Numbered from the stretch's first letter, positions 44,265-52,906 are shown. The stretch: 64,000 nucleotides of DNA from Pseudomonas marginalis (GCF_008692035.1 NZ_VTFG01000002.1:62001-126000), one strand, 5' to 3'. Program-made: numbers and translations. The notes: generated by a model not told the origin, from the letters alone.

Positions 44265-44981
44265 CTACTCGGTGGTGCTGGGGCTCCAGAAGGCCTGAAC
44301 CACCAGGGTCGACCTGGAAATTCGCGCCACCAGGGCGTCCAACTCGTCACCGTCTACCGAGGTCACCGCCAGGGTGGCTTCGATTTCAACTTCCTCAGTG
44401 CCGAACGGCCGCACATCGACATCGCTGGCCGGGTAGTTACAGCGCGCCAGTTCGGCTTCCAGCAACGCCAATACCGCGGTTTGCTGGGTGCGCCGGGCAA
44501 TCACATAGAGGATGTTGGTGACCTCCGCCGACACCACATCCAGCGGTTGGCGGTTGATGTTATTGACGATGGGCCGCAGCAGCGTATTGGCCGCCAGCAC
44601 AAACAGCGTGCCCAACAACGCCTCGAGGACCAGGTCGGCACCGGCGCACGCCCCCACCGCCGCCGACGCCCAGAGCGTGGCGGCGGTGTTGAGACCGCGC
44701 ACATTGCCTTCTTCGCGCATGATCACACCGGCCCCCAGAAAGCCGATGCCCGACACCACATACGCCACCACCCGCACGGCGCCTTCCGCACCGCCGAGGC
44801 GGTTGGCCATGTCAACGAAAATCGCCGCCCCCACCGCCACCAGTACGTTGGTGCGCAGGCCCGCCGTGCGTTGGCGGTACTGGCGCTCGAAGCCGATCAG
44901 GCCACCGAGGATAAACGCGGCGGTGAGGCTGACCAGGGTATCGACCAGAGAGTTGAGGTTGATATTGTCGATTGCTTGCAT
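44265..44981 (-). CDS. mgtC: MgtC/SapB-family membrane protein
   Basis: A 238-residue inner-membrane protein. Hydrophobic helices begin at LVSLTAAFILGGLIGFERQY, followed by RTNVLVAVGAAIFV, the family motif VVSGIGFLGAGVIMREEGNV and RGLNTAATLWASAAVGACAG. The C-terminal cytoplasmic ACT-like domain covers the last 80 residues. MgtC inhibits F-ATPase and aids survival at low magnesium. It is 16 bases downstream of mgtA on the same strand; the start MQAIDNINLN is used, with GGACGG upstream. Shared transcription with mgtA, and therefore shared leader control, is likely. Confidence 0.9.
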   Translation of the reverse strand: MQAIDNINLNSLVDTLVSLTAAFILGGLIGFERQYRQRTAGLRTNVLVAVGAAIFVDMANRLGGAEGAVRVVAYVVSGIGFLGAGVIMREEGNVRGLNTAATLWASAAVGACAGADLVLEALLGTLFVLAANTLLRPIVNNINRQPLDVVSAEVTNILYVIARRTQQTAVLALLEAELARCNYPASDVDVRPFGTEEVEIEATLAVTSVDGDELDALVARISRSTLVVQAFWSPSTTE

Positions 44982-44997
44982 GGGAAACCGTCCCTGT

Positions 44998-47703
44998 TCA
45001 CTGCCAGCCAAACTTACGGATGTAGTAGCCCTTCACCGCCTGGGTCAGCGCCATGTACGCCAGCAGGATCACCGGCAGGAACACAAAGTACAGCGACGGC
45101 AGCGCCTGCAATTTGAAGTAATGCGCCAGCGGCCCCATCGGCAGGAAGATCCCCACGGCCATGATCACGCCGGTCATCACCATCAACGGCATCGCCGCGC
45201 GGCTTTGCAGGAACGGGATTTTCGGGGTGCGGATCATGTGCACGATCAGCGTCTGGGTCAGCAGCCCCACCACGAACCAGCCGGACTGGAACAGCGTCTG
45301 GTGGTCAGGCGTATTGGCATCGAAGACGTACCACATGAGTGCGAACGTGGTGATGTCGAAAATCGAACTGATCGGCCCGAAAAACAGCATGAACCGCCCC
45401 ACGTCCCCCGGCTGCCAGCGTTGGGGTTTGGCGAGCATGTCCTCGTCGACGTTATCGAACGGGATCGCGATCTGCGAGATGTCATACAGCAGGTTTTGCA
45501 CCAGCAGGTGCATCGGCAGCATCGGCAGGAACGGGATAAACGCGCTGGCCACCAGCACCGAGAACACGTTGCCGAAGTTGGAGCTGGCGGTCATCTTGAT
45601 GTACTTGAGCATATTGGCGAAGGTGCGCCGGCCCTCCAGTACGCCCTCCTCCAGGATCATCAGGCTCTTTTCCAACAGGATGATATCGGCGGCTTCCTTG
45701 GCGATATCCACCGCGCTGTCCACCGAAATCCCGATATCCGCCGTCCGCAGCGCCGGTGCGTCATTGATGCCGTCCCCCATAAAGCCCACCACATGCCCGT
45801 TGGCCTTGAGCAGGCGCACGATGCGTTCCTTGTGGCTGGGCGTCAGGCGGGCGAACACATTGGTAGTTTCCACGGCCTTGGCCAGCTGGGCGTCGGTCAT
45901 GTCCTCGATGTCGTTGCCCATCAACAGGCCCTGCTGCTCCAGGCCCACTTCGCGGCAGATCTTGGCGGTGACCAGCTCGTTGTCGCCGGTCAGCACTTTG
46001 ACCGCCACACCATGGGCTTTCAGCGCCTTGAGAGCGGGCGCAGTGCTTTCCTTGGGCGGGTCGAGGAACGCGACGTAGCCGATCAGCGTGAGGTTGTTTT
46101 CATCCGCCAGGCTGTAAGTGTCGCGCCCCGGGGCCATCGGTTGCGCAGCCACGGCCACCACCCGCAGGCCTTCTTCGTTGAACGCGGCAGTGACCTGGCG
46201 AATGCGCGCCAGCAGCTCGTCGGTCAGCGCTTCGTTGACCTCGCCATGGCGCACGCTGTTGCACACCGAGAGGATCTCTTCCACCGCACCTTTGCAGATC
46301 AGCAGATGCGGCCGGCCCTGTTCGGCCACCACCACCGACATGCGGCGGCGGTTGAAGTCGAACGGGATTTCATCCACCTTCTGGAACGCGGTGCCGACCT
46401 TCAGTTCGCGATGCACCTCCACGTGCTCGAGCACCGCCACGTCCAGCAGGTTTTTCAGGCCGGTCTGGTAGTAGCTGTTGAGGTAAGCCATCTCCAGCAC
46501 GTCGTCGGACTCCTCGCCCCACACGTCCACATGACGCGCCAGGAAAATCCGGTCCTGGGTCAGGGTGCCGGTCTTGTCGGTGCACAGCACATCCATCGCG
46601 CCAAAGTTCTGGATCGCATCCAGGCGCTTGACGATGACCTTCTTGCGCGACAGGAACACCGCGCCCTTGGCCAGGGTGGACGTGACGATCATCGGCAGCA
46701 TTTCCGGGGTCAGGCCCACGGCAATCGACAGTGCGAACAGCAGCGCTTCGGTCCAGTCGCCCTTGGTGAAACCGTTGATGAACAACACCAGCGGCGCCAT
46801 CACGAACATAAAGCGGATCAACAGCCAGCTGACCTTGTTGACGCCCTGCTGGAACGAGGTGGTCGCACGGTCGGTGGCCGTCACGCGTTGAGCCAGCGCA
46901 CCGAAATAGGTGCTGTTGCCGGTGGTCAGAATCACCGCCGTCGCGGCGCCGGACACCACGTTGGTGCCCATGAACAGGATGTTCTCCAGGTCCAGCGGGT
47001 TGCGGGTGTTGGTGTCGTGCTGCTGGGCGAACTTCTCCACCGGCATCGATTCACCGGTCATCGCCGCCTGGCTGACGAACAGGTCCTTGGCGCTGAGCAC
47101 GCGGCAGTCGGCGGGGATCATGTCCCCGGCCGAGAGCACGATCAGGTCGCCTGGCACCAACTGCTTGATGGGCAATTCAATGCGCTTGGCATCCTCCCGG
47201 CGCAGCACCGTGGCGGTGTTGCTCACCATGGCTTTCAAGGCATCGGCGGCCTTGTTGGACTTGGCCTCCTGCCAGAAGCGCAGCAGGGTCGAGAGCACCA
47301 CCATGGAAAAAATCACCGTGGCGGCCTTCATGTCTTCGGTCAGCCAGGAGATCACCGCCAGCAAGGTCAGCAATAGGTTGAACGGGTTCTTGTAGCAATG
47401 CCACAGGTGCACCCACCACGGCAGCGGCTGCTCGTGCTCGACTTCATTGAGGCCGTATTGCACGCGCAGGGCGTCGGCTTCCAGGCCGCTCAAGCCCTCG
47501 GTATGGCTGCCCAACGTACCGAGCAATTGCACGGCACTGCTGTTGGCCGCGACCACCAGGGTTTGCGCCAGGGTGGGCGGCACTTCGCGGCTGACGCTGG
47601 CATCGGTGACGGTTTCGAGCATCGCCAGGCGGCGGAAATGCCGGGCGATATGCCGGGTCCGCAGGAAGCCGGCGAAGAACTCTTTCAACAGAGTGAGGTT
47701 CAT
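44998..47703 (-). CDS. mgtA: Magnesium-translocating P-type ATPase
   Basis: A 901-residue P3B-type ATPase importing Mg2+. Motifs in order: actuator TGESMPVEKFAQQH, the P-type PEML region (GLTPEMLPMIVTSTLAKGAV), phosphorylation site CTDKTGTLTQDRIF, nucleotide-domain KGAVEEILSV, hinge VKVLTGDNELVTAKI and GDGINDAPALRTADIGIS. The hydrophobic C terminus contains six helices. A good AGGAG lies 9 bases upstream but is engaged in a possible hairpin. The leader (47704-47940) is long and structured. Downstream is mgtC. Confidence 0.96.
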   Translation of the reverse strand: MNLTLLKEFFAGFLRTRHIARHFRRLAMLETVTDASVSREVPPTLAQTLVVAANSSAVQLLGTLGSHTEGLSGLEADALRVQYGLNEVEHEQPLPWWVHLWHCYKNPFNLLLTLLAVISWLTEDMKAATVIFSMVVLSTLLRFWQEAKSNKAADALKAMVSNTATVLRREDAKRIELPIKQLVPGDLIVLSAGDMIPADCRVLSAKDLFVSQAAMTGESMPVEKFAQQHDTNTRNPLDLENILFMGTNVVSGAATAVILTTGNSTYFGALAQRVTATDRATTSFQQGVNKVSWLLIRFMFVMAPLVLFINGFTKGDWTEALLFALSIAVGLTPEMLPMIVTSTLAKGAVFLSRKKVIVKRLDAIQNFGAMDVLCTDKTGTLTQDRIFLARHVDVWGEESDDVLEMAYLNSYYQTGLKNLLDVAVLEHVEVHRELKVGTAFQKVDEIPFDFNRRRMSVVVAEQGRPHLLICKGAVEEILSVCNSVRHGEVNEALTDELLARIRQVTAAFNEEGLRVVAVAAQPMAPGRDTYSLADENNLTLIGYVAFLDPPKESTAPALKALKAHGVAVKVLTGDNELVTAKICREVGLEQQGLLMGNDIEDMTDAQLAKAVETTNVFARLTPSHKERIVRLLKANGHVVGFMGDGINDAPALRTADIGISVDSAVDIAKEAADIILLEKSLMILEEGVLEGRRTFANMLKYIKMTASSNFGNVFSVLVASAFIPFLPMLPMHLLVQNLLYDISQIAIPFDNVDEDMLAKPQRWQPGDVGRFMLFFGPISSIFDITTFALMWYVFDANTPDHQTLFQSGWFVVGLLTQTLIVHMIRTPKIPFLQSRAAMPLMVMTGVIMAVGIFLPMGPLAHYFKLQALPSLYFVFLPVILLAYMALTQAVKGYYIRKFGWQ

Positions 47704-47940
47704 GGTGTGTTACTCCTGCGCGAGGAAAAAACCTTCGTGCAGGTACTGCCTGTCCCACCGCGCCCGCTTCATAGGCACAGTCAGCCCGGCCCGCCCGCCG
47801 TAAAAGGCAGGCGCGTCCGTAGCATCCCGAGGTTAACCGGGTGCTGGTCAGCGTCGATGAGAGGGATCGGACAGGGGCCAGGACTGACCACTGTCGGGAT
47901 GCCGCTTCTCGCTAGGTGGCGAGACAACGGCATCGAAAAA
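47704..47940 (-). promoter_or_regulatory. Structured 5' leader of mgtA, candidate Mg2+-responsive RNA
   Basis: On the transcript, one hairpin pairs GATGCCG with CGGCATC (47935-47929 with 47905-47899) around an inner CTCGC/GCGAG stem. A competing helix pairs the 3' arm and beyond, GCATCCCGA (47903-47895), with TCGGGATGC (47830-47822), enclosing TGGTCAG/CTGACCA (47891-47885 with 47851-47845). The two cannot form together in full. Nearer the gene, CCTGC (47743-47739) can pair with GCAGG (47719-47715), covering the AGGAG ribosome-binding site. I do not see the M-box consensus. Switching is inferred from pairing only. Confidence 0.55.
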
Positions 47941-48217
47941 AATGCGCGTTATCTTGCCAAGTATGTGCCGGTTACCGAGACCGGCCGACAACTGTCACTC
48001 GAACAAGTACCCACTGAGGGTCTCCGCTATTGATGAAAACGCGCGAAGCTTACGCCCCGATTTAAGGAGAGTAAACCGTAGGAAAGTTTCCATATGGTGA
48101 ATAAGAGGATTCTTCAGGGAGGGTTCAGGAAGCGGTCATCCTGAACCTGGCGAAGATCAAAGGAGGGTCAGCCATTTCAGTCGACCGCATTCCTGTGGCG
48201 AGCGGGGCCTCCCACAC

Positions 48218-48820
48218 TTACGGTGTACAGGGTCGATCCCGCTCAACCAACGCCAGGTAATCCTTAACCTGTCCACCCGCCAACGCCTTAACCTGAATCG
48301 ACACCTTGTTCACCTGCCGCCCCATCGTGATCCCGTCCCGCGTGCGCACGGATACATACCCAAGCTTGGGCCAGAAGCGTTCGGCTTTGGTATTGCCGAC
48401 CACCACCGACAGCCGCAGCCACTGGGCGCCATTTTCCACCGCCCATCGTTCAAGGTCTGAATGCAGCTGCTGGGCAAGCCCGGTGCCATGCCAGCGCGAA
48501 TCGACCAGCAGCAAACCGATATGCCACACCCCATCAGCCAGCAGATCCGCCGCGATATTCACCACGGCGACCAGCGCCTCGTCCGTACCGCGATAACCCA
48601 GCCAGTGCATCCGACTGCACGCCCACCCCGCCGGCAATTGCACCTGCAATTCGTCGCACGCTTCGGTCAGCGTGGCAGGCTCGCCGTTGACCGCGATGAA
48701 GTAATCCGGCGCCTGCTCAAAAAACTGCTGTAGCTCAGCTTCGTCAGCCAGGGTAAGCGCCACGACTCGAATATCGGGGAAGGTGCTCAGAGGAAGTTGA
48801 GTCATGCAATCCACATCCAT
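48218..48820 (-). CDS. GNAT-family N-acetyltransferase
   Basis: A 200-residue GNAT enzyme. The core strand and acetyl-CoA loop read HIGLLLVDSRWHGTGLAQQL with pyrophosphate loop RWHGTG, and motif B is LSVVVGNTKAERFWPKLGYV. AGGA precedes ATG 48820 by 9 bases; ATG 48805 (MTQLPLSTF) is the alternative. Substrate unknown. Confidence 0.85.
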   Translation of the reverse strand: MDVDCMTQLPLSTFPDIRVVALTLADEAELQQFFEQAPDYFIAVNGEPATLTEACDELQVQLPAGWACSRMHWLGYRGTDEALVAVVNIAADLLADGVWHIGLLLVDSRWHGTGLAQQLHSDLERWAVENGAQWLRLSVVVGNTKAERFWPKLGYVSVRTRDGITMGRQVNKVSIQVKALAGGQVKDYLALVERDRPCTP

Positions 48821-48842
48821 GAGGTGCTGTCCTTACAAGCGA

Positions 48843-49280
48843 CTAATCCACAATCTTGAGTTTCACTTGCGCGCCGTCGGGCAAATCCTTGATCTCACGT
48901 GCCAGATCACCGCAGAACCGAAGCTGCTCGATATGATCAAGTTGACGCACATTGTCGATGGCGTACTTGCCGCCCAAAACCGGCGAAATAACGAAATGGT
49001 AAACCTCGCCCTGCGCTAACGGCCCCAGCATCTCCTCGGCCTGATCCACCATCGATTGCAGGTACCAGTCGTGCAGAAAGGCCTGATCCCTGGAGACCTC
49101 GTCCAAGGCTTCACGGGTCTGGGCGATCACTTCGCAGGAAAGTGCCTCGGGGCACACTCGCCAGTAGCGACCCTGTTCGTCCTCGACCATCAAATTGCCA
49201 AACGCCGTAGCGCCTACGACCTCAACAGGGTCAATGCCCGCCCAACCCCAGCTGTCGCGTATTGCGTGAAGAATGTTCAT
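48843..49280 (-). CDS. DUF1851 (Tdi1-like) domain protein
   Basis: A 145-residue protein with SWGWAGIDPVEVVGATAFGN, EDEQGRYWRVCPEALSCEV and VYHFVISPVLGGKYAIDNV, which resemble the DUF1851/T6SS Tdi1 immunity-type domain. Tdi1 itself is the immunity partner of an Agrobacterium DNase effector, but most homologues are orphans; no toxin gene is adjacent here. No signal peptide. It sits between the GNAT and FKBP genes on the same strand, 25 bases from the FKBP gene. Confidence 0.7.
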   Translation of the reverse strand: MNILHAIRDSWGWAGIDPVEVVGATAFGNLMVEDEQGRYWRVCPEALSCEVIAQTREALDEVSRDQAFLHDWYLQSMVDQAEEMLGPLAQGEVYHFVISPVLGGKYAIDNVRQLDHIEQLRFCGDLAREIKDLPDGAQVKLKIVD

Positions 49281-49304
49281 GCAGCCTCCTTGCGTCGAAA
49301 CGAC

Positions 49305-49649
49305 TCAATCATCCCGCGTCAGCACTTCTAACAACTCAATCTCAAAGCGCAGATTGCTGTTGGGCTTGATATGCGCGCCCATCGACCGTTCGCCATAGGC
49401 CAGGTGCGCCGGCACAAACAACCTGCGCACCCCGCCGACCTGCATGCCTATCAAACCCTGGTCCCAGCCCTTGATCACCCGCCCGGTGCCGATCACACAC
49501 TGGAACGGCTTGCCCCGCTCCCAGGACGAATCGAAGACCGTGCCGTCTTCCAGGGTGCCGGTGTATTGGGTGGTGATCAGCGCGCCCTTGACCACGGCTT
49601 TGCCGGTGCCTGGGCGGGTGTCGGTGATCTGGAGTTCGTCGGGGCTCAT
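49305..49649 (-). CDS. FKBP-type peptidyl-prolyl cis-trans isomerase
   Basis: A 114-residue single-domain FKBP. Signature segments: LITTQYTGTLEDGTVFDSSW, QCVIGTGRVIKGWDQGL, GMQVGGVRRLFVPAHLAYGE and LRFEIELLEVL, covering the whole FK506-binding fold including the Asp, Trp and Tyr pocket positions. It is cytosolic. The start MSPDELQITD is chosen for length; an open frame reaches further upstream. Confidence 0.95.
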   Translation of the reverse strand: MSPDELQITDTRPGTGKAVVKGALITTQYTGTLEDGTVFDSSWERGKPFQCVIGTGRVIKGWDQGLIGMQVGGVRRLFVPAHLAYGERSMGAHIKPNSNLRFEIELLEVLTRDD

Positions 49650-49812
49650 GGTGGTTCTCGTTGAAGGCGTAAAGGCTGGGGTTTTCCCAGAATCGGTGGG
49701 GTTTGGCAAGTGTAGGAACAGTCGCAGCCGTGACATTTCCCTTTAACTTGCAGGACGTTTCCGAGAGAATCCCAAGCGCTTGCGCCGCTCAAATCACGTG
49801 GCTAGTCTTCGG

Positions 49813-50044
49813 CGGTCACTGCCAATTCAGTGACCGGGTTTAGCAGCCCGCCGATATGACTAGGCGCAAAGCGCCACCTTTTGCAGGGCGCTTTTTTTCG
49901 GCCCGTGCTTCATGGTGGCCGTGCGCAGGGCACCTTCGGGTGCACCGGGTTCCTAGTCACCGGTCTGCTAACCTGCGCATGGCCGCCACCCCAAATCGTT
50001 TAGCAGCGATGGTGTCGGCTCCTACTGACTAGAGGAGCTTCAAA
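49813..50044 (+). ncRNA. Structured leader RNA upstream of DUF3077-like gene
   Basis: The region holds a 9-bp hairpin (49813-49821 with 49828-49836), a GGCGC-AAA-GCGCC hairpin overlapping a terminator, and a large three-way structure: outer helix 49914-49929 with 49972-49990, inner hairpins GCACC/GGTGC with a TTCG loop (49930-49943) and ACCGG/CCGGT (49944-49964). The sequence GTTTAGCAGC occurs twice (49838 and 49998), bracketing the structure. From memory, very similar leaders precede DUF3077/DUF6124 genes in many Pseudomonas genomes; this must be checked. It may act as a cis regulator or be processed to a small RNA. Confidence 0.6.
49870..49898 (+). terminator. Intrinsic terminator/attenuator within the DUF3077 leader
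   Basis: AGCGCC (49870-49875) pairs with GGCGCT (49887-49892), followed by a T run to 49898. The 5' arm can instead pair with GGCGC at 49863-49867, so a terminator and an anti-terminator are mutually exclusive. Confidence 0.7.
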
Positions 50045-50290
50045 ATGGACAAACTCGTCCCCGCGCCACCCGCCCCAGAACGGCAATTTTTCACCACCAC
50101 CCCAGACCTCAGCTTCGAAGACGCCCTGGCCCACGCCAGCAGTGTGCTGCGTTGCGCCGCCGTTGCCGCACAGACGGCAGGTGATCAACTGGACGGTCCT
50201 TCGCGCACGCTGGTGCTTTCGGTCATGCACTTGGTGGACATGGCCAGTGTGATGGTGGACCGGTCACTGGAGTGTGTGCTGCCACGCTAA
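50045..50290 (+). CDS. DUF3077/DUF6124-like small protein
   Basis: An 81-residue protein starting MDKLVPAPPAPERQFFTTTP, with a Pro-rich head and a helical body (LSFEDALAHASSVLRCAAVA, SRTLVLSVMHLVDMASVMVD). The family is confined mainly to Pseudomonas, occurs in several copies per genome and has no known function. The ribosome-binding site GAGGAG stands 7 bases before the ATG. The conserved structured leader upstream (49813-50044) is the most informative clue. Confidence 0.8.
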   Translation: MDKLVPAPPAPERQFFTTTPDLSFEDALAHASSVLRCAAVAAQTAGDQLDGPSRTLVLSVMHLVDMASVMVDRSLECVLPR

Positions 50291-50305
50291 AAGCACAGTC
50301 GGTTT

Positions 50306-50349
50306 CTGTGGCGAGGGAGCTTGCTCCCGTTGGGCTGCACAGCAGCCCA
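50306..50349. repeat. REP-type repeat of the P. fluorescens kind
   Basis: The sequence GTGGCGAGGGAGCTTGCTCC, followed by CGTTGGGCTGCACAGCAGCC, contains two adjacent imperfect palindromes (GGGAGCTTGCTCCC and GGGCTGCACAGCAGCCC), the typical extragenic repeat unit of this group. It lies in the gap after the DUF3077-like gene; the rest of that gap (to 50485) shows nothing else. Confidence 0.8.
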
Positions 50350-50485
50350 TTACTTAGCAACGACCTCTCTAACCTTAGGGCCTCACTGCTCGGCATGGTG
50401 TTTCAGCACAAACAGCTAAAGCAGCGTTAGAGAATTTAACTACAACGCAGCAGGAACCGTCCGACTTCTCCTCGAACATTTCGTC

Positions 50486-50533
50486 ACCTCTTATAAACAT
50501 CCAACCAAACCTGGTTGCATAACAATAAGAGGT
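50486..50533 (+). promoter_or_regulatory. Hairpin covering the ribosome-binding site of the nitrilase gene
   Basis: ACCTCTTAT (50486-50494) and ATAAGAGGT (50525-50533) are exact complements; the 3' arm contains the AAGAGG ribosome-binding site of the gene at 50541. A small AACC/GGTT helix sits in the loop. It may reduce translation or be a protein operator. Confidence 0.45.
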
Positions 50534-50540
50534 CACCCCC

Positions 50541-51428
50541 ATGAACGAACCAACAAGCCCAGCCCGCGTCGCCGTCGTTCAGTTCAACCCACAGGTCGGT
50601 ATAGCCAACCGAAGCGACAACCTGCGTCAAAGTCTTCTACTGGCGACTGAAGCAGTAAACGGCGGCGCCAATCTGATCGTGCTGCCGGAGCTTTCCAACT
50701 GCGGCTATTTCTTCAGCAGCCGCCAGGACGCGTTTGATCATGCAGAGGCAGTGCCGAACGGACCGAGTGTGCGGGAATGGATCGATTTTGCCTGCAAGCA
50801 CCAGGTGTATCTGGTCGCCGGTCTTAGCGAAATCGATGGTATGCAGCTGTTCAACACAGCCGTATTGCTGGGGCCCGACGGGTTCATAGGCAAATACCGA
50901 AAAGCCCATTTATGGAACCTGGAAAAGCTTTGGTTCACCCCGGGGAATTCTGGCTTTCCAGTGTTTGAAACGCCGATCGGTCGTATAGGCCTGCTGATCT
51001 GCTGGGACATCTGGTTTCCGGAGGTACCGCGCATTTTGAGCCAGCAAGGCGCCGATATCATTTGCAGCTTGAACAATTGGGTATGGACACCCCCGCCGTT
51101 GTTCGATGAGGCAGGAAAGTGCATGGCGTCGTACCTGACGATGACCGCTGCACATGTGAACAACGTATTTATCGCGGCCGCGAGCCGCATTGGTGAAGAG
51201 CGGGATGCCCGTTATCTCGGATGCTCCTTGATTGCAGGGACAAATGGCTGGCCAATCGGCGCTGTGGCTTCGGCCAATCGCCAGGAGATCCTGTTCGCCG
51301 ACATTGACATCACCAGCGCCCGCAGCGCGCCGATCTGGAACAGCCTCAATGATCTGCAACGGGACCGTCGCAATGATCTTTATGATCAGATGCTCGGGTA
51401 TTCCCAGCACCCTGCCCTGCCTCGCTGA
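50541..51428 (+). CDS. Nitrilase-superfamily C-N hydrolase (carbamoylputrescine-amidase-like)
   Basis: A 295-residue C-N hydrolase. The Glu-Lys-Cys triad is in LIVLPELSNCGYFF, GKYRKAHLWNLEKLWF and LLICWDIWFPEVPR. Additional landmarks are GNSGFPVFETPIGRIGLLI and GCSLIAGTNGWPIG. It may hydrolyse a carbamoyl, amide or nitrile group in the cytosol. It is followed after 14 bases by an integral membrane protein in the same unit, and the pair lacks other neighbours, so a transporter-enzyme pairing is plausible. Confidence 0.88.
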   Translation: MNEPTSPARVAVVQFNPQVGIANRSDNLRQSLLLATEAVNGGANLIVLPELSNCGYFFSSRQDAFDHAEAVPNGPSVREWIDFACKHQVYLVAGLSEIDGMQLFNTAVLLGPDGFIGKYRKAHLWNLEKLWFTPGNSGFPVFETPIGRIGLLICWDIWFPEVPRILSQQGADIICSLNNWVWTPPPLFDEAGKCMASYLTMTAAHVNNVFIAAASRIGEERDARYLGCSLIAGTNGWPIGAVASANRQEILFADIDITSARSAPIWNSLNDLQRDRRNDLYDQMLGYSQHPALPR

Positions 51429-51442
51429 GAGGAGGGCAATCT

Positions 51443-52612
51443 ATGGAAACGTTGTTTGCCAGGAAAACGCCAACCCGCTCACGAGCGGATATCACAGTTA
51501 TTGTACTGGGACTCGTCGCTACCTTGCTCGCGGTATGGGTTGTATCCAGTCATCAAGGTTCATGGCCAGGATACAACGAGATGGTGACGGCCCTCCCCCA
51601 TCCCGTAGCGTGGGTGCGGTGGGTAGTGGGGGATATAAGCGAAGTTGCCTTTTACAAGCATGAACTCGCGTCACTGGGCCTATTGAGTGGTGCCTATCTG
51701 GCATGGTGGGCAAACAAACGTGGCAAAGCCTGGCAGGGCTTTTCCATTTGCTATGGCACCGGATTGTGGCCTTGGGTGGTGAGCAGTTCGTTGATCGGGC
51801 TGTTGCTGAGCAACCTCCTGTGGGGTTGGAGCGTTACCGCCGAAACCTGGCAGCCTACGTTTGCGGCGTTTGTTTCATTGCCAGCAGCGATGGTGCTCAT
51901 GTTTGGCAGCGGTTGGAAGGTCGCCCTCAATGGTGCAGTGCTGGGAGCTTTACTGGTTACTCCACTGTGCTTGTTGATCGTCAATCTGGTGTGTGTGCCA
52001 CTGGGTTTACCAGCCGTGGTCGGTAATGTGCTGGGCATGGCTATCGGAAGCGTCATTGCATTTGCACTGTGTCGTCGGGTGCCCTCGCTGGTGCGTTCGG
52101 ACTCTATCGCTCCAGACCGACCGATACCTGTTACCCCGCCCAGTTACGGAGTGTTCTGGAGCCTGCGCCGAGTGCTGGCGGACTTTTCCGAAGCACCCTT
52201 TTTTGGAAATGAGCTGGCCAGTCTCGGACTGTTGGCAGGCGTGTTGCTTGCCTATGCCCTCAACCCCATGAGCCCGGCTTATGGCTCCGGCCTGCTTTTG
52301 CACATGGTAGGAGCACAGGCACTGACGTCGGCTTTTGGCGTAGTGATCTGGCGCCATCAATGGATAAAACGGGGTTGGTATCCCACCTATGTACCGTTGG
52401 TATCTGTGGTACCGGCAGCAGTGTTGACCCACGGTGGCAGTTGGATGGTGGTGACTTCAAGTGCATTGCTGGGTGCACTGATCGCACCGCCGTTGGCCTG
52501 TGCAATTGCGGCGAGACTGCCTGCCCATTTTCATCCGTACATTGGCAATGTAGTTTCAATGGCGTTGAGTACGTTGATGATTGTGCCGATCGTAGGTTGG
52601 CTGGCAACTTGA
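51443..52612 (+). CDS. Polytopic membrane protein with internal duplication (DUF1097-like)
   Basis: A 389-residue membrane protein with about ten hydrophobic segments. The two halves repeat: FYKHELASLGLLSGAYLAWW near residue 73 matches FFGNELASLGLLAGVLLAYA near residue 255, and the later segments VSLPAAMVLMFGSGWKV and VSVVPAAVLTHGGSWMV also correspond. This indicates gene duplication and fusion of a five-helix unit, a common transporter design. The ribosome-binding site GAGGAGGG precedes the ATG. I do not recognise an experimentally known family; it may carry the substrate or product of the nitrilase. Confidence 0.75.
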   Translation: METLFARKTPTRSRADITVIVLGLVATLLAVWVVSSHQGSWPGYNEMVTALPHPVAWVRWVVGDISEVAFYKHELASLGLLSGAYLAWWANKRGKAWQGFSICYGTGLWPWVVSSSLIGLLLSNLLWGWSVTAETWQPTFAAFVSLPAAMVLMFGSGWKVALNGAVLGALLVTPLCLLIVNLVCVPLGLPAVVGNVLGMAIGSVIAFALCRRVPSLVRSDSIAPDRPIPVTPPSYGVFWSLRRVLADFSEAPFFGNELASLGLLAGVLLAYALNPMSPAYGSGLLLHMVGAQALTSAFGVVIWRHQWIKRGWYPTYVPLVSVVPAAVLTHGGSWMVVTSSALLGALIAPPLACAIAARLPAHFHPYIGNVVSMALSTLMIVPIVGWLAT

Positions 52613-52617
52613 AAGGT

Positions 52618-52644
52618 GTGGTTAGGGCCCCCCTAACCACTTTT
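52618..52644 (+). terminator. Intrinsic terminator after the nitrilase/membrane-protein operon
   Basis: GTGGTTAGGG (52618-52627) and CCCTAACCAC (52631-52640) are exact complements with a 3-base loop, followed by TTTT, five bases after the membrane-protein stop. Confidence 0.88.
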
Positions 52645-52906
52645 GAACACAACAATAATCGATCAAGCCAACGGCACCCGACGCATCGTCAGTGCCATTC
52701 GCCCCACAAAGAAACTCAACGTCGCACGCGACAGCTGCTTGGGCGCCACTTCACGGGTTTTATACTCGGCCTGTTGCTTCAACTCCTCATCCTCGCGCAA
52801 AGGCACCAGGCCATCTGGTGCATTCGCACCCCACGCCGCGCAATTACCCTGCACTATCCTGACACCGGGCTGTCGTACTTTCATGCGTCTAAAACCCGGA
52901 GAAACC

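Noticed and set aside
44512..47376. A 954-codon open frame antisense to mgtA
   Set aside because: It mirrors the codon structure of mgtA, is His/Arg/Gln-rich low-complexity, and has no recognisable domain. High-GC genomes commonly give such antisense frames.
48190..48217. REP-like GTGGCGAGCGGGG segment before the GNAT gene end
   Set aside because: Only half of the repeat unit is present and no palindrome can be completed.
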